Counted from the stretch's first letter, positions 1 through 7,495 are shown. The stretch is DNA of 19,494 bases from Bacilli bacterium (GCA_900769965.1 CAAGIQ010000095.1:1-19494), one strand, 5' to 3'. The notes: a model not told the origin generated them from the letters alone. Numbers and translations are program-made.

Positions 1-14
1 CGCTCTTCCGATCT
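1..14. other. Residual Illumina adapter sequence at contig end
   Basis: The first 14 bases, CGCTCTTCCGATCT, are identical to the 3' end of the standard Illumina TruSeq adapter. They interrupt the minus-strand methyltransferase gene exactly where its conserved DPYHFR-N-K segment should continue: after DPYHF the reading frame runs into the adapter reverse complement. This stretch is therefore very probably a library artefact and not genomic sequence. It also shows that the window's left edge is the end of an assembled contig. Bases 12-14 could by chance also be genomic, because AGA would encode the expected Arg. Confidence 0.93.
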
Positions 15-383
15 AAAGTGGTAAGGATCTTCCATCCCTAAGGTATCGCTAACTTCAAAATCTAAATGAGCAAACTTATGGAGAAGGTTTTGAACCTTCT
101 TTCTTTTATACTCAAGTTGTGCTTGATAATCTAGATGCATCAAAGAACAACCGCCGCAGGAAGAATAGTATCTACAAGGAGGGTTAACTCTAAATTTTGA
201 AGAAGTTAATCTTTTTAAAAGTTTAGTTTCTTTAAGCTTTCCAAACTGATATATTGTCTTAATATCGCCTTCTTCACCCTCGAGTAAATTATCGACAAAA
301 ATGGTCTCGTTATTCACTCTAACGATACCTTTTCCGTTATCATCTATAGCTACCGCTTTAACTTTAAAAATCTTCTCACTCAT
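15..383 (-). CDS. 23S rRNA (uracil-5-)-methyltransferase, RumA/RlmD/TrmA family, N-terminal part only (3' end missing)
   Basis: Only the first ~123 codons are present. The start is ATG at 383-381 with GAGG six bases upstream, and it overlaps the end of the preceding gene by 8 nt, so the two are probably translationally coupled. The visible protein opens with a TRAM-like beta domain (about residues 1-55, including DDNGKGIVRVNNETIFVDNL). The segment PCRYYSSCGGCSLMHLDYQ follows; it carries the Cys-x5-Cys-x2-Cys pattern that, with a later Cys, binds the [4Fe-4S] cluster of RumA-type enzymes. The last genuine residues, EDPYHF, match the start of the family's conserved P-x-x-YRNK segment. Members methylate C5 of a specific uridine in 23S rRNA (or tRNA) using S-adenosylmethionine; the SAM domain lies outside the window, so the exact target (U1939, U747 or tRNA U54) cannot be assigned. 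It is the last visible gene of a five-gene operon. Confidence 0.9.
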
Positions 384-1461
384 CGTCATCCTCTTCGATC
401 AATTGATCTTTATATTTAGTTAAGAAGTATTCATCGTAACTCTTAACTTCTGAGAAAAGAATATTGATTATCACTTCGACATCGCTTGAAGCTGAAACCA
501 TATCTATACCAACACTTTTACAATATTCTTCAAGTTGTTTCACTACTCTTACTAAGCTATCTCCAAGGTTAAATAAGGTTAAGTCCATAAAGAAGTCAGT
601 GTTGGCGTAGAAGAAAATTGGAGAGGAATGAGCTAGCTCAGAGGCCGTCTCATACCAAGCTGAATAATCTTCTAATCTAGCAGCTTTCTGAAGTCCGTCG
701 CGGAAATTTAATTTATAAGCAACATCTTTTTCATCGTAGGTCTTGCAGTCAAATAACCAGCCGTATTCGATGAATTTTTTCATATCTTTGCTCTTTAAGT
801 TGTGGCTAGCCATCTCAGCTTTAAGTTCAACAAAAATCTTATCGGTTTCCTCTTTTGAAGGGAGGGTTTGTCTGAAGGCGTTATTGTAAACAATATGTTT
901 TAAATACGAGTTTTGAAGAGCTTCTCCTCCTTCGTTAAGAAGCTTAATTACACATTCCGCTTCGTGAAGAGTACGCCAGATCGAATAAGCTTCTGAAGGT
1001 AAGTTTAAAGATAACATTCTAACGATCCCGTTAGCCTGTTCGAAAAATTTTAAAAATAGATCCGGGAGAAGAGTTTTAGTAGGGTTCATCTGAGAAAGAG
1101 GAGCTACTATTCTAGTCAGGTGCGCTAAAGAATTATCGATAGCACTTAATAGATAAGGATTAACGTTATTAATTACTCTATTGATGTCTTTAAATCTTGA
1201 TTCGGATTTAAGAAGTTGAGAATTAAGGGAGAGGTTGATAATTTTTAGTAGAACTTCCTTATTAATCCTACCTTTTTGATCTAGCAACTCGTCTTTGTAG
1301 TACATGTAAAAAGTGGTTACTAAAACAACGACGTTATTTTTAAGGAAACTACTTAGGGTTTCTAATTTTATTTTGGTCCTTTTTGAATAGGCTTGTAAGG
1401 TGAGGATTGAGAGCTTGTTGATATTGATCTTATCAGCTTCAGTTAACATCCTAATATCCAT
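376..1461 (-). CDS. Helical protein resembling the DUF5677 family, function unknown
   Basis: A 361-aa soluble, mostly alpha-helical protein with no signal peptide or convincing membrane segment. Residues ~160-175 (YSIWRTLHEAECVIKLL) and ~269-280 (WYETASELAHSSP) carry an R-x3-E and a Y-x3-S-x3-H pattern like those conserved in DUF5677 proteins. I base the family call on that pattern only, so it is tentative. The C-terminus is very acidic (EEDDDE). The ATG at 1461 is preferred because a GGTGG-type RBS lies about ten bases upstream; the Met at residue 5 has no spaced RBS. The gene overlaps the upstream 213-aa gene by 11 nt and the downstream methyltransferase by 8 nt, so it is firmly embedded in the operon. 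No catalytic function can be deduced. Confidence 0.75.
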   Translation of the reverse strand: MDIRMLTEADKININKLSILTLQAYSKRTKIKLETLSSFLKNNVVVLVTTFYMYYKDELLDQKGRINKEVLLKIINLSLNSQLLKSESRFKDINRVINNVNPYLLSAIDNSLAHLTRIVAPLSQMNPTKTLLPDLFLKFFEQANGIVRMLSLNLPSEAYSIWRTLHEAECVIKLLNEGGEALQNSYLKHIVYNNAFRQTLPSKEETDKIFVELKAEMASHNLKSKDMKKFIEYGWLFDCKTYDEKDVAYKLNFRDGLQKAARLEDYSAWYETASELAHSSPIFFYANTDFFMDLTLFNLGDSLVRVVKQLEEYCKSVGIDMVSASSDVEVIINILFSEVKSYDEYFLTKYKDQLIEEDDDE

Positions 1462-2092
1462 GAACTTCTACCACCTTTAACCTTAATTTATGAGCAAGTT
1501 TAAGCAGGGTCTTACGCATGCTTTCATCTATATCATCATAAATATATAACTTAGTAAACCCATCGATTTTAAATAATCCGTTATCGAGCTTAGTTTTATC
1601 CATAAGCAAGACTAAAGAGTTATCGTTACCTTCACAAGCGTATTTTAAAGTTGTTCTTATATCGTTTAAAGGGAACTCCTCTTTAAACGTTGAAAGAGGA
1701 ATGCATGGGAAAAGACAAGCTACCAAGGCTTTGTAATCATCTTTATCAAGCTTTCTAAAATCAACTTCGACAAATATGGTGTCCTTATGATACCTAATAG
1801 GAAGGTTATAATACATCTTTAACCTAAGATACTTCTCGTTGAACTTCTTCACCGAATACAATGACTCCTTGGTTTCGATAGTTCTAATCGGAAGCTTTTT
1901 AAAAACGAGGTTAAAATGAGCTAGAGCGTTAAGCTCTCTTCTGGTATTGGTATCTTTATCTATCGCAAAAGAATATGGAATATAGAACTTATCTAATATC
2001 CATTCTCTTTTTGCTAATAAAGCTTCGTATCTTTTTTCTTCATCAGGAGAAAGAAGATCAACAAAGTTTTCATATATTTGATATTTGTCCAT
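1451..2092 (-). CDS. Hypothetical protein, 213 aa
   Basis: I do not recognise this protein. It is soluble, charged and has no membrane segment, signal peptide or obvious nucleotide-binding motif. The central part (about residues 50-150) looks alpha/beta, with strand-like stretches such as DTIFVEVDFRKLD and NSLVLLMDKTKLDN; the C-terminus has a LYIYDDIDE strand, then a basic helix (MRKTLLKLAHKLRLKVVEV). The ATG at 2092 is supported by AGGAGGG five to six bases upstream. It starts 29 nt after the flavoprotein stop and its end overlaps the next gene by 11 nt, so it is co-transcribed and probably coupled to the DUF5677-like gene. That tight overlap suggests the two products are made in matched amounts, possibly as partners; this is inference. 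Confidence 0.7.
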   Translation of the reverse strand: MDKYQIYENFVDLLSPDEEKRYEALLAKREWILDKFYIPYSFAIDKDTNTRRELNALAHFNLVFKKLPIRTIETKESLYSVKKFNEKYLRLKMYYNLPIRYHKDTIFVEVDFRKLDKDDYKALVACLFPCIPLSTFKEEFPLNDIRTTLKYACEGNDNSLVLLMDKTKLDNGLFKIDGFTKLYIYDDIDESMRKTLLKLAHKLRLKVVEVHGY

Positions 2093-2121
2093 ACTTCCCT
2101 CCTTTTACTAGATTATAAACT

Positions 2122-3237
2122 TTATAACCTGCTTTTAAAAGTAGACAAGAGTTTATAACTCTTGTAAGCTTCTAAAAGCGCTAAACCGATGTTATAGCCA
2201 CCGCATCTACCGTGAAGAGAAATAACTTCTCCTCCGAATAATACTTCTTTGTTTGAAACGTAGCTAAAGTCTTTATTTAATTTATTTACTGCTACTCCTC
2301 CAGAAGTTAGCTGAGAATCTTTATAGTCGTATTTACCTTTAAAATTAAAGGTTATATCAGTAACGTCTTTAATTTTTCTCTCTTTGATGTATTTAACTAT
2401 GTAAGAAGGAAAATAACCATCTAGGTGAGCTAGATCTACATCTATTTTCTTATATCCGTTTTGAGATAGATCCAGTTTAATAACATACCTATCTTCATTA
2501 TTAACATAGGAAGAAACATTAAAGATAGCTATACCTGATAAACCATCCTTTTTAAAGATAACTTCCCCTTGCTCTTTATAGATTTCGATGTCGTTTTTAA
2601 ATAAGCTAATTAGACACTTAACTCTTTTTCCTACTAGGTAAGAAGGAATCTTCTCCTTAGTAATAATAGGGCATAGCGAAGGAGAGTATTTTTCCTTAGC
2701 AAAAGGTTTTAAGAAAGAAGAATTAGAATTGAACTCTCTGTCATAAGAATAACCGCCGACACCGATATATACTAAATCGTATTTCACAGTCTTTCCATTA
2801 TAGGAAACAACCTTGTTCTTATAATCGATATCATCGACTTTAGAGTTAAGTTCTACTTTAATTTTTAGGTGAGAAATCTCGTTAACTAGAACCTGATAGA
2901 GAGACTCAGAAGTGTTTGCAAAAGGATACATCCTTTTCTCATCGTCTTCAAAAAACTCAAAATGAAGTTCATCTTTTAAGAAACTTAACACCTCTTTAGC
3001 ATCTTCTTTGGTAAGTAAGCGACGATATTCGTTATAAGGGTAAACGTATTTATAAATGTCATCGCTTAAAAAATTCGAGTTAAAAAAGTTAGCTCGTCCA
3101 TTTCCACTTACTAGAACTCTTTTAAGAAGCTTTGAAGCGGATTCTATTATAGTTATTGAAGCATCCTTATATTTTCTCTTCATAAGTATTGAAAAGAAGC
3201 AAGAAGCGACACCACCACCGACAACAACTATATTCAT
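2122..3237 (-). CDS. HI0933-family NAD(P)/FAD-dependent flavoprotein
   Basis: The 371-aa protein begins with a Rossmann FAD-binding segment (MNIVVVGGGVASCFF, residues 1-15), then an acidic residue at the end of beta2 (ITIIESAS) and the family signature SGNGRANFFN (canonical SGNGRCNxTN). The C-terminal signature SGGVAVNKLNKDF...LFGGEVISLHGRCGGYNIGLALLEAY closes the FAD fold as in HI0933/YtfP-like proteins. Two small departures are visible: the third Gly of GxGxxG is Ser (residue 12), and Cys of SGNGRCN is Ala. The length is slightly below the usual ~400 aa. Physiological substrates of most members are unknown, although some (BaiN) act on bile-acid derivatives; nothing here supports that role. 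Its ATG overlaps the stop of the nitroreductase gene (ATGA), so the two redox genes are translationally coupled. Confidence 0.9.
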   Translation of the reverse strand: MNIVVVGGGVASCFFSILMKRKYKDASITIIESASKLLKRVLVSGNGRANFFNSNFLSDDIYKYVYPYNEYRRLLTKEDAKEVLSFLKDELHFEFFEDDEKRMYPFANTSESLYQVLVNEISHLKIKVELNSKVDDIDYKNKVVSYNGKTVKYDLVYIGVGGYSYDREFNSNSSFLKPFAKEKYSPSLCPIITKEKIPSYLVGKRVKCLISLFKNDIEIYKEQGEVIFKKDGLSGIAIFNVSSYVNNEDRYVIKLDLSQNGYKKIDVDLAHLDGYFPSYIVKYIKERKIKDVTDITFNFKGKYDYKDSQLTSGGVAVNKLNKDFSYVSNKEVLFGGEVISLHGRCGGYNIGLALLEAYKSYKLLSTFKSRL

Positions 3238-3710
3238 CTTTCGACTTTATATCCTAAAGCTATGCCGTCACTTGCACGCATATCATCTTTAATATCGATT
3301 TCTTTTAAGAAAGGTTTATTCTTCTCATCGTTAAAAATAGTAGAAGGGCAATGGATCCAACAACCACCTAAATCTAATAAAGAAGCCGCTAACAACATGT
3401 TTTCAATGCAGGCGGAACCATCTTCAACTGGAGCTACTGAAGTCGAATCGACAAAAACTAACACGATTACATCTGCGTTATAAAAAGGATCTCTATTAAG
3501 TTTAGAAAACAAGAAGCTATCTAGTTTAGCTCGTTTCTCTTCACCTTTTCTAAAGCAGTAGAAATGTTGAGCGTGTCTATTCATACCTCTAGGAGCTAGA
3601 TGTCCAGCTTCTAATATAGTTGAAAGATCCTCTTCGCTCACTTTCTTGTCTTCAAATTGTCTAATCGAATGTCTTTTTGAAAATATCTTTATTACTTCTT
3701 CTCTATTCAT
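3234..3710 (-). CDS. Small nitroreductase-family FMN oxidoreductase
   Basis: A 158-aa protein is read from the ATG at 3710, which has GGAG nine bases upstream. A longer reading to 3764 would place the start in the terminator tract and is rejected. Residues ~9-20 (SKRHSIRQFEDKKV) hold the R-x-S-x-R-x-F motif that contacts FMN phosphate in nitroreductases. The segments ILEAGHLAPRGMNRHAQHFYCF and DGSACIENMLLAASLLDLGGCWIHCP match the family's FMN/dimer core, and the C-terminus ends with ALGYKVER. It is shorter than classical ~200-aa NfsB-type enzymes, as seen in many anaerobe nitroreductases. It is likely a cytosolic NAD(P)H-dependent reductase of unknown substrate. It is the first gene of the operon that runs to the methyltransferase, behind its own promoter. 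Confidence 0.88.
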   Translation of the reverse strand: MNREEVIKIFSKRHSIRQFEDKKVSEEDLSTILEAGHLAPRGMNRHAQHFYCFRKGEEKRAKLDSFLFSKLNRDPFYNADVIVLVFVDSTSVAPVEDGSACIENMLLAASLLDLGGCWIHCPSTIFNDEKNKPFLKEIDIKDDMRASDGIALGYKVER

Positions 3711-3737
3711 AATATTAGTCTCCACAAGTATTTTATC

Positions 3738-3764
3738 ATTATATAACATATTTATTGTAAACAA
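3738..3764 (-). promoter_or_regulatory. Putative promoter for nitroreductase operon
   Basis: On the minus strand a perfect -10 hexamer TATAAT (3743-3738) follows a poor -35 TTGTTT (3764-3759) with a 15-bp spacer. The -35 lies in the T tract of the rpsO terminator, so termination and re-initiation share the same ~50 bp. Confidence 0.45.
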
Positions 3765-3786
3765 AAAAGCTCGGAAGACCGAGCTT
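3762..3786 (-). terminator. Rho-independent terminator of rpsO
   Basis: On the minus strand, AAGCTCGG (3786-3779), a TCTT loop and CCGAGCTT (3774-3767) form a perfect 8-bp stem followed at once by a T run. It lies five bases past the rpsO stop codon and separates rpsO from the nitroreductase operon. Confidence 0.93.
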
Positions 3787-3791
3787 AGCGA

Positions 3792-4061
3792 TTACTTACG
3801 TAAACCGAGTTTAGCAACAAGAGCGACGTACTTCTCGTGATCGTTAGAATCGATGTAGTTTAATAAACCACGTCTTTGACCAACTAAGATGAACAAAGCA
3901 CGTTTTGAAGAATAGTCGTGTTTGTTAGCTTTCAAGTGTTCAGTTAATTGTTTGATTCTTTCAGTTAAGAGAGCAACTTGAACTTCTGGACATCCGGTAT
4001 CTTTTTCGTCTTTACCGAATTCCTTAACGATTTGAGCGACTTTTTCTTTAGCTAATGCCAT
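3792..4061 (-). CDS. rpsO: 30S ribosomal protein S15
   Basis: The 89-aa product has the expected length for S15. Family-typical segments are visible: GKDEKDTGCPEVQVALLTERI, LTEHLKANKHDYSSKRALFILVGQRRGLLNYI and a C-terminal KYVALVAKLGLRK. S15 binds the 16S rRNA central domain early in assembly and helps form bridge B4 to the large subunit. The start is fixed by AGGAGG nine bases before ATG. In many Firmicutes rpsO follows truB-ribF; here those two genes lie nearby but on the opposite strand, with glyA and the ttcA fusion between. It has its own promoter and terminator, and a structured leader that may be an S15 autoregulatory site. Confidence 0.98.
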   Translation of the reverse strand: MALAKEKVAQIVKEFGKDEKDTGCPEVQVALLTERIKQLTEHLKANKHDYSSKRALFILVGQRRGLLNYIDSNDHEKYVALVAKLGLRK

Positions 4062-4085
4062 TTTCTTTTCCTCCTTATATTTGAA

Positions 4086-4139
4086 ACTTAACTTAGACCT
4101 AGCGATGAGTCGAGGAATCTCTTCATCCCAAGCTTAAGT
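4086..4139 (-). promoter_or_regulatory. Structured rpsO leader, candidate S15 autoregulatory element
   Basis: On the minus strand the 5' UTR can fold into three stacked helices. The outer ACTTAA (4139-4134) pairs with TTAAGT (4091-4086). Inside it CTTGG pairs with CTAAG (one G-U), then GATGA pairs with TCATC, capped by GAG-ATTC-CTC. The RBS and start codon follow about 12-25 bases later. Leaders of rpsO in several bacteria bind S15 to repress translation, with structures that differ between phyla. The folding was done by eye; the regulatory role is inference. Confidence 0.5.
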
Positions 4140-4148
4140 CGCAAAAAA

Positions 4149-4177
4149 ATATTATCATATATAGCTACAATAATCAA
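4149..4177 (-). promoter_or_regulatory. Putative rpsO promoter
   Basis: On the minus strand TTGATT (4177-4172) and TAATAT (4154-4149) are separated by 17 bp. They sit just past the glyA stop codon and upstream of the structured leader. No terminator is visible between glyA and rpsO, so read-through from glyA is also possible. Confidence 0.5.
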
Positions 4178-4189
4178 CGGAAAATTTAT

Positions 4190-5446
4190 CTACCACTTGT
4201 ACCAAAGCGGGTATCTAGCTAGAAGCTTGATAACATCGTTTTTAACTTCATTTAGTACCGCTTCATCTTTGTTGTTAGTTAAAGCTTTATCGATAAGTCT
4301 AACCACTTCTAACATATCGTCTTCCTTCAAGCCTCTAGAAGTTATAGCTGGAGAGCCAATTCTAATTCCAGAAGTGATAAATGGTTTTTCAGTATCGTTA
4401 GGAATGGTATTTTTATTAGTGGTTATATTTACTGAATGAAGAATAGTTTCAGCTTCTTTTCCAGTAACTCCACATTTCGACTTAACATCGATCAATAATA
4501 AGTGGTTATCGGTTCCTTTAGAGATGACATGATAGCCTAGATCCATAAATCCTTTAGCGAGAGCTTTAGCATTTTTGATAACTTGCTTTTGATATTCTAC
4601 AAAAGCAGGATCTAAAGCTTCTTTAAACGCTACCGCTTTAGCAGCGATAACATGCATCAAAGGACCACCTTGGGTACCTGGGAAGACGATTTTATCGATT
4701 TTTTTAGCAAGTTCTTCATCGTTAGTAAGAATGATGCCGCCTCTTGGGCCTCTTAAAGTCTTATGGGTTGTGGAAGTAACTACATGGGCGTAGTAGCATG
4801 GGTTTTGATGAAGTTTAGCAGCTACTAATCCAGCGATATGAGCCATATCGACAAAAAGGTAAGCACCAACCTCATCCGCAATTTCTCTAAACTTCTTAAA
4901 ATCGATAAAGCGAGGATAAGCGGAAGCTCCAGCTATGATCATCTTAGGTTTAATCTCTAAAGCTAAGCGTCTAACTTCATCGTAATCGATTTCTTCAGTT
5001 TCAAGATTCACCCCATAGGAATAAGATTCATAGTCTTGACCGGAGAAAGATAATTTATATCCGTGAGTGAGATGACCACCGCTATCAAGAGCCATACCTA
5101 ATACTTTATCGCCATAGCTAAGTAAAGAACGATAAACCGCCATATTCGCTTGTGAACCGGAATGTGGCTGCACGTTAACATACTTGACATCAAAAAGCTT
5201 TTTAAGTCTCTCTTTAGCGAGGTTTTCAACTACGTCGACATTCTCACATCCACCGTAATATCTCTTTTTTGGATAACCTTCAGCATACTTGTTAGTCATT
5301 ATGCTTCCTTGAGCTTCTAACACCGCGTTAGAGACATAGTTTTCTGAAGCTATGAGTTCTAGATGCTCCTCTTGTCTTGTCCTTTCGTCAAGAATAGCTT
5401 TATATACTTCTTCATCTTCGAATTTTAAATCTTTAGTTAAATCCAT
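4190..5446 (-). CDS. glyA: Serine hydroxymethyltransferase
   Basis: A full-length 418-aa PLP enzyme that interconverts serine and glycine with transfer of a one-carbon unit to tetrahydrofolate. Recognisable blocks are HLELIASENYVS (N-terminal substrate site), TNKYAEGYPKKRYYGGCENVD, the glycine-rich HSGSQANMAVY, VDMAHIAGLVAA with the cofactor-binding Asp at ~200, and TSTTHKTLRGPRGG with the Schiff-base Lys at ~229. The start ATG at 5446 has AGGAG about nine bases upstream. It begins 15 nt after the stop of the ttcA-GNAT gene and is very likely co-transcribed with it. One-carbon units made here feed purine, thymidylate and formyl-Met synthesis. Confidence 0.98.
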   Translation of the reverse strand: MDLTKDLKFEDEEVYKAILDERTRQEEHLELIASENYVSNAVLEAQGSIMTNKYAEGYPKKRYYGGCENVDVVENLAKERLKKLFDVKYVNVQPHSGSQANMAVYRSLLSYGDKVLGMALDSGGHLTHGYKLSFSGQDYESYSYGVNLETEEIDYDEVRRLALEIKPKMIIAGASAYPRFIDFKKFREIADEVGAYLFVDMAHIAGLVAAKLHQNPCYYAHVVTSTTHKTLRGPRGGIILTNDEELAKKIDKIVFPGTQGGPLMHVIAAKAVAFKEALDPAFVEYQKQVIKNAKALAKGFMDLGYHVISKGTDNHLLLIDVKSKCGVTGKEAETILHSVNITTNKNTIPNDTEKPFITSGIRIGSPAITSRGLKEDDMLEVVRLIDKALTNNKDEAVLNEVKNDVIKLLARYPLWYKW

Positions 5447-5461
5447 AATGTTTTCTCCTAA

Positions 5462-6598
5462 TTAACTCCGATCCACTATCGGTTTTGCAATATCTTTTTC
5501 TAATCTTTTATCTTTAAGCTCATAACCTCTATTTAGGAAGAACTTTTTAGTTCTTGTAGAGGTAAATATAAATTTACGAGGATACTTTCTCTGCGAGAGA
5601 ATCTTTTCGATGTAGTGAAGCAAGAAACTTGCGCCACCTTTGTTACGCCATCTTTTTAATACTCCTAAGTAGGAGAAATATACATAATTACCTTCTTCTA
5701 AATAGGAAATAAAGCCTATAGGCTTGTCTTTATAGTAAAGGATGTAAGAGAGGTCTCTATTCAAATCTACTTTGTTAAATATAGACTTCTGGAGCTTGAT
5801 CAAGTTTATCTCATCGTCTTTAGATAAGACTTTTTTAACTACGTAACCAGAGAAGGAAGAGAAACCGACTTCATCAAACCACAGATCGAACTTCTCTTCG
5901 TTAGTTAACATCGTTAAGTAGTTAGATTTCGCTTCTGGGTAGGCTTTATATATAGACTTTAAGAGGTTTTTAAAATCTTCTCTTTTGGTCTTCTTATCGT
6001 TGCCACAGTTATTCTTAAATATTGGAAGTTTGTGTTCTTTAGCATATCTAACAATATCTTCTTCACGAGCGTAGATAAAAGGTCTGATGAAGTTGATCTT
6101 TTCGTTAGACAAGAACATCTTCGGTGCAAAAGTTGCCACTCTTCCGCCATAAGTCATATTCATAAACAAGGTTTCGATAGCGTCATCTGCGTGATGAGCA
6201 AAAGCAACTTTAGTAATCTTAAGTTCGTGAGCAGCTTTGTTGATACAAGCTTTTTTCATCCTCGAACAGATAGAGCATGGAAGCAAACCTTTTTCTTTAT
6301 GAGCTTCTAGAATTGGCGCTACGGTAGTAGCATCGTAAATAATTAGCTCAAACCCTTCTTTTAAAGCGTATTCTTCCATCTCCTTTCGATGAGGGAAAGA
6401 AAAACCGAGATCGAGAAACACCGCCACAAAAGTAAAGTTTTTATCTTTAAACTTTCTATAATTGTTAAGAACGTGAACTAAAGCCATCGAATCTTTTCCA
6501 CCGGAAAGACCGACGAGAATTCTATCCCCGTTTTCAATGAGGTTATAATCGAAGTCCGCTTTTCTAATACAAGCGAGAAGAGTTTGATCGATAGTCAT
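5462..6598 (-). CDS. TtcA-family PP-loop tRNA sulfurtransferase fused to a C-terminal GNAT domain
   Basis: The 378-aa protein has two parts. Residues ~1-235 are a TtcA/TtuA-type N-type ATP pyrophosphatase: PP-loop SGGKDS at 32-37, a C-x2-C pair (CSIC, C108 and C111), the conserved AHHADDAIETLFMN block and a third Cys (C198 in KNNCGND). This matches the three-Cys Fe-S layout of TtcA, which makes 2-thiocytidine-32 in tRNA. Residues ~250-370 look like a GNAT acyltransferase, with an acyl-CoA-binding R-x2-G-x-A (R318, G321, A323) in RWRNKGGASFLL and a late FFLNRGYE strand-turn. Fusion to GNAT is unusual for TtcA. The RBS is modest (AAGGT, about 11 bases from ATG). It is the first gene of the glyA operon, divergent from truB. 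The substrate of the GNAT half is unknown. Confidence 0.88.
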   Translation of the reverse strand: MTIDQTLLACIRKADFDYNLIENGDRILVGLSGGKDSMALVHVLNNYRKFKDKNFTFVAVFLDLGFSFPHRKEMEEYALKEGFELIIYDATTVAPILEAHKEKGLLPCSICSRMKKACINKAAHELKITKVAFAHHADDAIETLFMNMTYGGRVATFAPKMFLSNEKINFIRPFIYAREEDIVRYAKEHKLPIFKNNCGNDKKTKREDFKNLLKSIYKAYPEAKSNYLTMLTNEEKFDLWFDEVGFSSFSGYVVKKVLSKDDEINLIKLQKSIFNKVDLNRDLSYILYYKDKPIGFISYLEEGNYVYFSYLGVLKRWRNKGGASFLLHYIEKILSQRKYPRKFIFTSTRTKKFFLNRGYELKDKRLEKDIAKPIVDRS

Positions 6599-6621
6599 AC
6601 TAGTAGTTACCTTCTAAAGAA

Positions 6622-6635
6622 ATATTATATAATAT
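6622..6635. promoter_or_regulatory. Palindromic -10 region shared by divergent ttcA-GNAT and truB
   Basis: A perfect 14-bp palindrome, ATATTATATAATAT, contains TATAAT on both strands (6628-6633 plus, 6629-6624 minus) in the 57-bp gap between two divergent genes. No strong -35 is visible on either side. It could serve as a bidirectional -10 element; truB would then have a leader of only ~15 nt. Confidence 0.4.
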
Positions 6636-6655
6636 CTTTTGGATAAAAATATAAC

Positions 6656-7492
6656 ATGAACGGAATATTATTAATAGATAAAAAAGAAAATAAATCTACT
6701 ACATTCATAGATATGATAGTAAAGAAAAGAATTGGAACTTCTAAAGTTGGCCACGCTGGAACTTTAGATCCTTTTGCTACTGGATTAGTTATCTGTGGAG
6801 TAAACAAAGGGACCAAGATTCTTAGCTATCTAGAAAACGCCTCTAAAGAGTATTTAGCAACTTTAAAACTCGGAATAAAAACTAACACCTTAGATCGTGA
6901 AGGAGAAGTACTAGAAAGAAGAGAAGTTAAAAAACATAACAAAGAAGAAATCGAAGAAGTTTTAAGGTCGTTTTTAGGAAAAATCAAACAGGTTCCACCG
7001 ATGTATTCCGCGTTAAAAGTTAATGGAGTCCCGTTATATAAGCTTGCAAGAAAAGATGTTGAGATCGAGAGAAAAGAACGTGAAGTAGAGATATATGACA
7101 TCAAGCTTATAAGTTACGAAAACGATGAGATAACATTCTTAACCCACGTATCAAAAGGAACATATATAAGAACTCTAGGAGAAGACATCGCTTATAGATT
7201 AGGTGAGTTAGGTCATCTAGTTAGTCTAAGAAGAACAAGAGTTGGAAGGTTCAATGTCGAAGATTCAAAAGATGTCGACCTCATCTCATGTGATGATATA
7301 GTTAGAATAAAAGATGCTGTTGAATTTAAAACGATAGAGGTTGATGCTAGAATAGAAAAGCTAGTAAGAAACGGTCATAAGATCAAATTACCTTGTGAAG
7401 AAAAGGTAGTTTTGTTAATTTCTAAAAGCGGTGAAGAGTTAGCTTTATATGGCTATGAAGATGGCCTATATAAGTGTTTAAGAGGTTTATAA
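6656..7492 (+). CDS. truB: tRNA pseudouridine synthase B (Psi55)
   Basis: The 278-aa product carries the TruB core. GILLIDKKENKSTTFI opens the protein, then KVGHAGTLDPFATGLVICGVNKGTK with the catalytic Asp at residue 38, then QVPPMYSALKVNGVPLYKLARKG-like motif II (QVPPMYSALKVNGVPLYKLA) and VSKGTYIRTLGEDIAYRLGE. The C-terminus is short, as in Firmicutes TruB. The enzyme isomerises U55 in the T loop of most tRNAs. No clear Shine-Dalgarno sequence precedes the ATG (only TTGGAT about 10 bases away), and the predicted transcript leader is very short, so initiation may be weak or nearly leaderless. ribF follows after 3 nt, the usual truB-ribF pairing of Firmicutes. Confidence 0.97.
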   Translation: MNGILLIDKKENKSTTFIDMIVKKRIGTSKVGHAGTLDPFATGLVICGVNKGTKILSYLENASKEYLATLKLGIKTNTLDREGEVLERREVKKHNKEEIEEVLRSFLGKIKQVPPMYSALKVNGVPLYKLARKDVEIERKEREVEIYDIKLISYENDEITFLTHVSKGTYIRTLGEDIAYRLGELGHLVSLRRTRVGRFNVEDSKDVDLISCDDIVRIKDAVEFKTIEVDARIEKLVRNGHKIKLPCEEKVVLLISKSGEELALYGYEDGLYKCLRGL

Positions 7493-7495
7493 AGT

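Noticed and set aside
3056..3292. Plus-strand reading frame of 78 codons
   Set aside because: Lies antisense to the flavoprotein start region, has no RBS and shows no family resemblance; a shadow of the real gene.
3711..3764. Longer N-terminus for the nitroreductase (start at 3764)
   Set aside because: It would start in the rpsO terminator T run and contain the promoter and RBS of the 3710 start.
5959..6310. Frames on both strands inside the ttcA-GNAT gene
   Set aside because: They sit fully within a strongly supported coding region and lack an RBS.
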